From Desulfuromonadales bacterium (lineage in GTDB: Bacteria > Desulfobacterota > Desulfuromonadia > Desulfuromonadales > BM103), in NCBI GenBank assembly GCA_030630015.1, contig DAOVNV010000063.1:1-11193 (forward strand): a stretch of 11,193 nucleotides of DNA, written 5' to 3'. The notes beneath the pieces are model-generated. The model saw nothing but the letters and a program-made list of their open reading frames with translations. It ran no database searches and had not been told where the DNA came from. Made by a program: the position numbers and the translations under genes. Positions 6,434-11,193 of this stretch are shown here, piece after piece; the first letter of the stretch is position 1, and each line of letters begins with the position of its first letter.

Positions 6434-6630
6434 CAGCCTGTCGGACTATCAATGAGCTGGCTGCTTGTGTCCGGAGCCTATCATAGCGAAGGATGCAAAT
6501 TCGTCCGTTTGGCCCATATTTCAGCCCCTTTTCGACCAATAGCTACGGCTATTACTCTCAAATGAGCCAAAATCTGATCTCAAACGGCCAAATTTTCACT
6601 TCAACCCAGATAGTCCGACAGGCTGCTAGT
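6429..6630. mobile_element. MITE-like long-hairpin element with 21-bp perfect terminal inverted repeats
   Basis: ACTAGCAGCCTGTCGGACTAT at 6429-6449 is repeated exactly in inverted form at 6610-6630 (I count 21 of 21). Inner segments also pair: 6497-6510 with 6582-6595 (12 of 14), and the centre AATAGC-TACG-GCTATT at 6538-6553. Most of the 202 bases can therefore fold into one imperfect hairpin, with about 35 extra unpaired bases in the left arm. No transposase is encoded. Both ends carry CTAG, which could be part of the repeat or a palindromic target duplication. The left end supplies the TAG stop of the channel gene. It is most likely a non-autonomous mobile element or a large REP-type repeat, and it may also serve as a transcript-end hairpin. 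Confidence 0.7.
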
Positions 6631-6697
6631 GCTTGCCGCAGGACTTGCTCTCTATGGAGAGTAAGTATCCCCTGAACGGAGCAGATGTTTCCAGGAA

Positions 6698-6802
6698 TTA
6701 CGGCAGCTCGTCAAAGGACGCGTTGCCGTCGAGTGAAGTCGTCGCTCCCCGATATCCGAAAGAGATGGCCCTGGTGCCGGGCGGCAACGGCAGTATCTTC
6801 AT
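6698..6802 (-). CDS. Candidate 34-residue small protein downstream of the HD-GYP gene (uncertain)
   Basis: On the minus strand an ATG at 6802, 4 bases after the HD-GYP stop, opens a 34-codon frame: MKILPLPPGTRAISF, then GYRGATTSLDGNASFDELP and TAA. Third codon positions are about three-quarters G or C, similar to the neighbours, and the spacing would suit translational coupling. A competing plus-strand frame (ATG at 6654, stop at 6821, 55 residues) covers the same bases. I recognise neither product, and the region may be non-coding. Confidence 0.25.
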   Translation of the reverse strand: MKILPLPPGTRAISFGYRGATTSLDGNASFDELP

Positions 6803-6806
6803 GAAT

Positions 6807-7733
6807 TCAACCCGCGTTTGACTCCAATGCTTCGGCAAACAGCGCGTAGCTGTTTCCGGTAGGTGGGGTGCCGCGTTTGTCAAGAGAGACATCAACCTTG
6901 TCCGGAGACGGGTGTCCCTTGCGGTTGCGGCCGATCAGGGCCTGTACGCAAGACCAGTTCAGACCGCCTGCTTCAGCGACGCCGGTCAGTTCTTCCAGTG
7001 CGGTGCGGTTGTCGTAGTTGGTCTCCCGGTAAGGCCTCGACGAGATGAGCGCGTCATAGACATCGCAGGCAGCCACCATCTCCACGATCGGATCAAGATT
7101 GCTAATCCCTCTCGGATAGCCGGAGCCGTTGCGCCGTTCGTGGTGGTTGAGTGCGACCAGCGCCGCTGGATGCTGGTGATCCCCCAGGTAGTAACTGAGC
7201 ATCACGTAGCCGGCAAGTGTGTGGAATTCCAGCAGGTTGCGCTCCTGCCTGGTCAGGGGCGTCTTTTTGTGCAGGATGTCTGTCGGAATGAACAGCTTGC
7301 CAAGATCATGGGTTGGGCCGACCAGCAGGGCATTTTTTTCGATGGTGCCATCCGGCCAACTCTCCATCATCAGGAAGGAAGTCAGGGCGAAGACTGTCAA
7401 GGAATGGCGGTAAGTGTAGTAGTCATGCGCCCTGAAATTGTCCAGCGCATTCAAGAGGGGAGGGGGGATCGGAACCTTGCCGATCTGCTCAAGATGGTTG
7501 CAGATCCCATCTGCCCCCCCCCCGAAGATAAATTCGTAGGGGCCGTCTGTCATGAAGGATTCCAGATCAGTCTTGATGGTCGCGTGCTTCAACAGACAGC
7601 CTGGGTCCTGTCGCTTTTCTCTCCCCTTGGCCGCAACATCTGCAGCAGTTTTTTCGCTCAGGAAGACGTTGGCTGGTAGAAGCGTTTCTCCATCCAGAGT
7701 GGTCACCGGATAGGGAAGCATAACATTCAGCAT
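6807..7733 (-). CDS. HD-GYP domain protein, probable c-di-GMP phosphodiesterase
   Basis: A 308-residue soluble protein. The N-terminal about 100 residues are a region I do not recognise (MLNVMLPYPVTTLDGETLLP). The HD-GYP domain (about 100-275) has His110, the HD pair His142-Asp143 in THDLGK with Lys146, His171, HHE at 197-199, GYP at 205-207 and Asp224 in AACDVYDAL. Nearly all metal and signature residues of the family are kept. The usual HHExxDGxGYP reads HHERRNGSGYP here, with Asn202 replacing Asp. HD-GYP enzymes hydrolyse c-di-GMP to pGpG or GMP, or in some cases act on cGAMP. It follows the REC-PilZ gene by 35 bases, with a GAAAGGA site 8 bases before the ATG, so the two probably form one c-di-GMP operon. 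Confidence 0.88.
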   Translation of the reverse strand: MLNVMLPYPVTTLDGETLLPANVFLSEKTAADVAAKGREKRQDPGCLLKHATIKTDLESFMTDGPYEFIFGGGADGICNHLEQIGKVPIPPPLLNALDNFRAHDYYTYRHSLTVFALTSFLMMESWPDGTIEKNALLVGPTHDLGKLFIPTDILHKKTPLTRQERNLLEFHTLAGYVMLSYYLGDHQHPAALVALNHHERRNGSGYPRGISNLDPIVEMVAACDVYDALISSRPYRETNYDNRTALEELTGVAEAGGLNWSCVQALIGRNRKGHPSPDKVDVSLDKRGTPPTGNSYALFAEALESNAG

Positions 7734-7768
7734 GGGAAATCCTTTCGCAATAAACCTGGGCTCGGCGT

Positions 7769-8530
7769 TCAGACTGCAGCTGCCTGTTCGTCCTTCACAA
7801 GTGCTGCCTCACTGTCTGAGACAAGGCGGCACTCCTCGAGCATTGACTCCAGGTACCCCTCGATTCTTTCACCGTGAAGGGCGTTCCCCTGATGAAAAAG
7901 AACGCCAAACGCCCGGGAGATTTTTGCATCTATGTTAGTCCGGTTGTAGATCACCGAGCCAGTTAGGGAGATCAATTCACCCTCGAGAGGCAAACTCATG
8001 GAAATTCTAGTGCCGGTAGGAAGGTTTTTGTCATAGGCAACCAGTGCACCCCCTCGAGACAGGGTCAGCAGTTGGAGTTGTTGGGGCGCCTGCCTGTCAA
8101 TGGAAATTTCAGAAATCATGTCTACTTTGCTGCGCAGGTTGATGCGTTTTTCAGAGAAGGGGGTAATGTGGTCATTCAAAGCAGCATGCAAGGCCTTCGG
8201 CTGGACCGGTTTAAGCAGGTAGGCTTGGCATCCTGCCTCATGGCAGGCCTGTTTTTCCGCCAAGTCATCCTGCTTGCTGATGACAATGGTCGGGATGGAG
8301 GAGTCCGGGAAACTGGCCGTCAGTTCCCTGACAATCTGATGTTTGGGTTCAGGGCCCGCCAGGTCGCCAACGATCAGGAAGTCTGTAAAGCCACGGGACA
8401 AGACAAATTTTGCGGATTCTGTCTGACTGACTCTCAGCGACTTGAAGCCCATGCGCTGCAGCAGCAGGGCCAGGTACATTGAAAAAGTCTGGCTTTCATC
8501 GACAATCAGGACACTAATACGATTTTTCAT
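7769..8530 (-). CDS. Response regulator with REC and PilZ domains
   Basis: A 253-residue cytoplasmic protein. The N-terminal REC domain (about 4-122) keeps the acidic pair Asp11-Glu12, the phospho-acceptor Asp56 (IVGDLAGP), Ser85 and Lys107 (LLKPV), so it should be phosphorylatable. The C-terminal PilZ domain (about 127-225) has the RxxxR c-di-GMP motif (Arg129-Ile-Asn-Leu-Arg133). Its second motif reads TLSRGG (156-161) where most PilZ proteins have (D/N)xSxxG. The protein probably combines a phosphorelay input with c-di-GMP sensing and signals by binding a partner, since it has no DNA-binding domain. A GAGGTGA ribosome site precedes the ATG. It is the first gene of a pair with the HD-GYP gene. 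The sensor kinase is not in the window. Confidence 0.85.
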   Translation of the reverse strand: MKNRISVLIVDESQTFSMYLALLLQRMGFKSLRVSQTESAKFVLSRGFTDFLIVGDLAGPEPKHQIVRELTASFPDSSIPTIVISKQDDLAEKQACHEAGCQAYLLKPVQPKALHAALNDHITPFSEKRINLRSKVDMISEISIDRQAPQQLQLLTLSRGGALVAYDKNLPTGTRISMSLPLEGELISLTGSVIYNRTNIDAKISRAFGVLFHQGNALHGERIEGYLESMLEECRLVSDSEAALVKDEQAAAV

Positions 8531-8674
8531 AAACCCTCACCTCAAAAAAGAAAACTACATCACAGGAATGCCAGGAAAGTGTCGGATTTTTCATGTCCTC
8601 CGTTATGACAGGCTCCGGACACAGGCAGGCGGTTCTGTGGGAATCCGGCAGCCTCCCGGTCAGCATAAAAAAAC

Positions 8675-8680
8675 ATTATA
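8675..8680 (-). promoter_or_regulatory. Possible -10 of the REC-PilZ/HD-GYP operon, with a long leader
   Basis: On the minus strand a perfect TATAAT (8680-8675) lies about 145 bases upstream of the REC-PilZ ATG. No convincing -35 sits 16-18 bases before it. If used, it gives a leader of about 135 bases rich in short inverted segments (CCGGGAGGCTGCCGG; TGTCC...GGACA). I see no match to the GEMM c-di-GMP riboswitch core. The rest of 8531-8783 shows no gene. Confidence 0.35.
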
Positions 8681-8783
8681 CATGCAGTTGCTCAAATTTT
8701 TCTCAAAACAGGTTTTTGGGGGTGAGATGAGGGCATGGGGTGTTTTATGAGGAGAAGGGGCTTGCCGAAAGCTTGTGACAGGA

Positions 8784-9428
8784 TCAGTTGATTAGAGCCG
8801 CAATTTTTCTTCCGGATTCAGTGTAGTGAGCTCTGGTCAGTTTTTCCAACTGACCGGAATCCCCTAGTTTAATGCAATCAACTATCGCCATATGCCTTTC
8901 TTTGATCTCCCCGGGCGTATAAAGTGTACCGATATATTCGTAAAAAAGCAGGTCTGATTTGAGGCTCAGCTGTTTTGTAAATGTAACTATTTGAGTATTC
9001 TTGCACTTTTCAAAGAGCAATTCATGGAATTTATTGCCGAGCTCGATAAGTGGCTTAAGCATGCCCTTCCGTGAAAGTTCCTCCATTTTCGAGGGCATTA
9101 TCTCAAGAGCTACAATATCTTCCTTTGTCAATTGATCCATTGATTGAGCAGCAGCAGCCCCCTCCAGGATTCCCCGAGCAATATAGGTGTCAATAACTTC
9201 CTGTTTACTCATAATGGCAATGAAGTGGCCTACGCGAGGCCGATATTCTACAAGGCCACTTCCGACGAGTTCCCGTAATGCCTCCCTTATTGGAGCACGG
9301 CTAATTTCCAACTCACCAGCTAGGATGCTTTCGTTGAGTTGATCCCCAGGTCTGTATGTACCGTCAATCATCCCGTTAAAAATATGGGACATTGCGTAAT
9401 CTTTGAATGTTGATTTATTAACGGCCAT
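8784..9428 (-). CDS. GntR-family transcriptional regulator, FCD (FadR-like) type
   Basis: A 214-residue DNA-binding protein. The winged helix (about 8-72) contains GDQLNESILAGELEISRAPIREALREL (28-54), a standard GntR helix-turn-helix (recognition helix near SRAPIREAL), followed by LVEYRPRVGHFI. The FCD ligand domain (about 78-210) has His135 (KFH), His178 (ERH) and His200 (RAHYTES), which match three metal ligands of the family. The Asp normally four residues before the first His is Gly131 here. Such regulators usually repress genes for amino-acid or organic-acid metabolism and release DNA on binding an acid ligand. The adjacent aminomutase gene and the palindrome shared by both promoters suggest an autoregulated repressor of that gene, with the enzyme's substrate or product as a likely ligand. 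AGGAG is 14 bases from the ATG, farther than usual. Confidence 0.9.
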   Translation of the reverse strand: MAVNKSTFKDYAMSHIFNGMIDGTYRPGDQLNESILAGELEISRAPIREALRELVGSGLVEYRPRVGHFIAIMSKQEVIDTYIARGILEGAAAAQSMDQLTKEDIVALEIMPSKMEELSRKGMLKPLIELGNKFHELLFEKCKNTQIVTFTKQLSLKSDLLFYEYIGTLYTPGEIKERHMAIVDCIKLGDSGQLEKLTRAHYTESGRKIAALIN

Positions 9429-9452
9429 TGTTTATATGCTCTCCTGTTGGGA

Positions 9453-9465
9453 GTCGACTGTCGAC
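9453..9465. promoter_or_regulatory. Palindromic operator at the GntR-family gene
   Basis: GTCGAC-T-GTCGAC is a 13-bp palindrome lying just downstream of the predicted -10, in the start region of the gntR-type gene. The identical sequence, read on the other strand, occurs at the aminomutase promoter (10895-10907). The form fits the GTCGAC/TTGTnGACAA-like sites bound by FCD-type GntR proteins. Confidence 0.65.
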
Positions 9466-9476
9466 AGGTGTAATTC

Positions 9477-9506
9477 TTATTATCATTTCCCTTTGCTGAT
9501 TGTCAA
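9477..9506 (-). promoter_or_regulatory. Sigma-70 promoter of the GntR-family gene
   Basis: On the minus strand a perfect TTGACA (9506-9501) and TAATAA (9482-9477) are 18 bases apart; shifting the -10 by one base (ATAATA) gives 17. The start is expected near 9470, next to the operator at 9453-9465, so a bound protein would block initiation or early elongation. Confidence 0.65.
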
Positions 9507-9592
9507 ATAAGTCATTATATGGGGAGCTTGTGAGTAGGATGGCGAAGGAGCATGTAAGGAAGGGGAGGACGTCTCTGTATGATTGCTTTGAT

Positions 9593-9639
9593 CACTCACG
9601 AGCCCCTCATGCAATACTGACGTGAGGGGCTCGTGGGTG
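9593..9639 (-). terminator. Large hairpin between the aminomutase and GntR-family genes
   Basis: CACGAGCCCCTCA (9597-9609) and TGAGGGGCTCGTG (9623-9635) form a perfect 13-bp stem with a 13-base loop. Three further pairs follow beyond one mismatched position, extending the stem to 9593 and 9639. It begins 14-18 bases after the aminomutase stop codon in its reading direction, where a terminator is expected. There is no U tract on either strand, so it may be an RNA-stability or attenuation hairpin. It separates two genes that each have their own promoter. Confidence 0.5.
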
Positions 9640-9652
9640 CTTAATACAATAT

Positions 9653-10843
9653 CTACTGCAGTTCAACTTCTGGTAAATCGTCAAGCCAGCCCCCCTTGTC
9701 GGTAAGTTGCCGGACAAGCATTCGAGAAGACTCCTCTGGGTGTTCCGGCCGGGCATGGAGTTGCTTCAGTATAAGCTTGTCGCCAATCCGTCCGCACACC
9801 TCGATCTTTCCAATATCGTGACCGATTATAAACTTGAATCGTTTAGCATAGCCATCGAGTTGCTTCCGTGCCTCGTCTACAATATCGACACCCTCCCTCA
9901 GGGGGACTTGGAAATGGTGTCTGACTCGGGCGACTGGCATACATTGATAGAGGTAGTAGGGACTAACGCCAATGCGCAACAGCCCGTTCATCAGCTCTAC
10001 AAGGGTATCCACATTATCATTCACCCCTCGAAGAAAAACAGCTTGGTTGTTGACAGTAATCCCTGCCTCCCTCAAGCGCAGAATGGCTTCCTCTGCAACT
10101 GGAGTGATTTCATTCGGGTGGTTAAAGTGCGTAGGCACAAACAGGGTCTTGGTGCGGTTAAACTGTTGCAGAACATCGATTAACTCATCATCAAAAAAGC
10201 GCATAGGGTATACAACTGGAGCTCTGGTACCAATCCTGACAAAGTTCAAATGCGGAATGTCCTTCAGGGCGTCCAGCATTGCCTTGATAGTCCCTGTGGG
10301 AAGCAAGAATGGGTCTCCGCCCGAGATTAAAACGTTGGAAATTTCAGGGTGGCTAGCAAAGTATTTAGCGACCTGTTAGTAGTTTTTTACCGATTGATCA
10401 TTCGGTAAACCAACCATTCTTTTGCGAAAACAATGACGGCAATACATAGCACAATATTCTGTGCCAACGACAAGGGCAGTATAGGAATACTTATGTAAAA
10501 TACCATTACCTTTGTCGTGCTTATCGTCACCATAGGGGTCCTTGGTTGTCTCCCCCATCGAGCCAGCCACAATCAGCTCTTCGGTTTCCGGGATGCATAA
10601 CTTACGAATCGGATCCCCTGGATCGCTGGTGTTGACTAGACTCAAATAATAGCGGGGAATGTTTATTGGATGTGCGCTGACTACTTTTCCCAGGTCGGCC
10701 TCTTCATCGGGAGTCAAGTCAATATACTGCTTAAGTTGCTCTATAGAGGTGATATTGTTTTTCAACTCCTCTTGCCAGCCCAATTGGCTCCAATCAGTGG
10801 TGGCATCAATTCTTATCTTATCTATTTGAGCTTCTGTTCTCAT
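9653..10843 (-). pseudogene. KamA-family radical SAM aminomutase (lysine 2,3-aminomutase-like), interrupted by one in-frame TAA
   Basis: The frame from ATG 10843 to the stop at 9653 is 396 codons, the normal family length. Codon 156 (10378-10376) is TAA, and the frame is the same on both sides of it. Before it lie the radical-SAM motif Cys131-x3-Cys135-x2-Cys138 (TEYCAMYCRHCFRKRMVG) and the N-terminal helices. After it lie VLISGGDPF, VRIGTRAPVVYP, PYYLYQCMPVARVRHHF and IIGHDIGKIEV with the likely PLP lysine at position 346. Relatives move an amino group from C2 to C3 using a 4Fe-4S cluster, SAM and PLP. Where lysine aminomutase has QCDLSLG and VDAPGGGGK, this protein has QCMPVAR and IIGHDIGK, so both lysine-side-chain Asp residues are lost and the substrate is probably not lysine. 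The start is fixed by AAAGGA 7 bases upstream. Alternatives are a sequencing error or readthrough. Confidence 0.85.
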
Positions 10844-10892
10844 GTTTAATCCTTTCATAAAATCACTTTTTGTACCAGAAAGGCCCAATTAA

Positions 10893-10909
10893 TTGTCGAC
10901 AGTCGACAA
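10893..10909. promoter_or_regulatory. 17-bp palindromic operator at the aminomutase promoter
   Basis: TTGTCGAC-A-GTCGACAA is a perfect palindrome about 50 bases upstream of the aminomutase ATG. Its inner 13 bases match the site at 9453-9465 exactly, in inverse orientation. It lies directly downstream of the predicted -10, a typical repressor position. The longer symmetry here suggests tighter binding than at the regulator's own promoter. Confidence 0.7.
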
Positions 10910-10935
10910 GTATCATTGATCTCTTGTCCTGTCAA
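10909..10935 (-). promoter_or_regulatory. Probable promoter of the aminomutase gene
   Basis: On the minus strand a perfect TTGACA (10935-10930) is followed 15 bases later by GATACT (10914-10909), a 4 of 6 match to TATAAT. The spacing is short and the -10 poor, so the exact start is uncertain. The box abuts the operator at 10893-10909. Confidence 0.5.
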
Positions 10936-11066
10936 AGATTTTTTTAAATTTATTTTGTGAAAGGGAGGCAACTGCAGGTAGGCGTCCTGGAGAACATATC
11001 GTTCCGAGGGGCAACAAGGCCGGGCAGATTAGAAAGACATTGTGTCAAGGGTAGTAAAGCGCATAA

Positions 11067-11092
11067 AGCCTATAAACTTGGGTTTATGGGCT
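11067..11092. other. Intergenic 11-bp hairpin
   Basis: AGCCTATAAAC (11067-11077), loop TTGG and GTTTATGGGCT (11082-11092) form an 11-bp stem with one G-T pair. Neither side has a U tract, so it is not a standard terminator. It lies in the 350-base stretch 10844-11193, which has no convincing gene. Besides the aminomutase control region and the promoter at 11135, I see nothing else there. Confidence 0.45.
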
Positions 11093-11134
11093 ATCTATGA
11101 GAACAATGATGGGGTTGGTTCTGGTTTTTTTTTG

Positions 11135-11163
11135 TTGACTTTCATACCAGAGGCCCGTATAGA
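11135..11163 (+). promoter_or_regulatory. Sigma-70 promoter pointing out of the window
   Basis: TTGACT (11135-11140) and TATAGA (11158-11163) are 17 bases apart on the plus strand, after a T-rich tract (TTTTTTTTTG). A start near 11170 would begin a transcript whose gene lies beyond the window edge. The strength would suit a stable RNA or a well-expressed gene, but that cannot be tested here. Confidence 0.6.
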
Positions 11164-11193
11164 TTTTAAAACGCCGTCTCATTTTTGTCTTCC

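Noticed and set aside
6633..6821. Plus-strand 62-codon frame starting with TTG
   Set aside because: No ribosome site, no recognisable product, and it overlaps the HD-GYP stop. The opposite-strand small frame is no worse a candidate.
6912..7679. 255-residue plus-strand frame opposite the HD-GYP gene
   Set aside because: It is the antisense of a gene with intact catalytic motifs. Its product has no recognisable features.
8581..8670. GEMM (c-di-GMP) or cobalamin riboswitch before the REC-PilZ gene
   Set aside because: I looked for the conserved cores on both strands and did not find them; only short GC-rich complementary segments are present.
10376..10378. Programmed recoding (selenocysteine or pyrrolysine) at the aminomutase stop
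   Set aside because: The codon is TAA. Selenocysteine uses TGA and pyrrolysine uses TAG.

Overview
The window looks like chromosomal DNA from a Deltaproteobacterium (Desulfobacterota) of the Geobacter/Desulfuromonas/Pelobacter type. This is inferred from a potassium channel with the GsuK layout of Geobacter sulfurreducens (2 TM plus two RCK domains), c-di-GMP signalling proteins, a CcdA-type thiol-disulfide operon, GC-rich codon use and dispersed palindromic repeats. No rRNA or marker gene is present, so the assignment is tentative.

Layout, left to right. (1) 1-272 (-) is the N-terminal part of an ADP-ribosylglycohydrolase-family protein, cut by the window edge. (2) 534-619 (-) is tRNA-Leu(CAA), with a textbook sigma-70 promoter and a hairpin terminator. 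(3) 699-770 is a pair of inverted REP-like palindromes, followed by a probable two-gene (-) unit: an acyl-CoA thioesterase (1734-2123) and an EamA/DMT exporter (798-1703). (4) 2338-3429 (+) is a protein of the archaeal/cyanobacterial-type ornithine cyclodeaminase (LOR/SDH) family. (5) 3468-4560 (-) is a two-gene redox operon: a lipoprotein with a thioredoxin fold but only one active-site Cys, then a CcdA-like membrane electron carrier. (6) 4742-6433 (+) is the GsuK-like channel. Its stop codon lies in the end of a 200-bp imperfect long-hairpin element resembling a MITE. (7) 6807-8530 (-) is a c-di-GMP signalling pair, a REC-PilZ protein followed by an HD-GYP protein. (8) 8784-10843 (-) is a GntR/FCD regulator downstream of a KamA-family (lysine 2,3-aminomutase-like) radical SAM enzyme. 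(9) The right edge is intergenic and carries a good (+) promoter pointing out of the window.

The most interesting region is the last gene pair. The regulator and the aminomutase carry the same 13-bp palindrome (GTCGACAGTCGAC) at their transcription start regions, which suggests that the regulator controls both genes. The aminomutase keeps its radical-SAM cysteines and its PLP lysine. It has lost the Asp residues that hold the lysine side chain in true lysine 2,3-aminomutase, so its substrate is probably different. Its reading frame is interrupted by one in-frame TAA at codon 156 with no frameshift. It is therefore a fresh pseudogene, a sequencing error or a readthrough case.

Most of the remaining genes are recognisable housekeeping or accessory functions. 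No CRISPR array, phage or transposase gene was seen.
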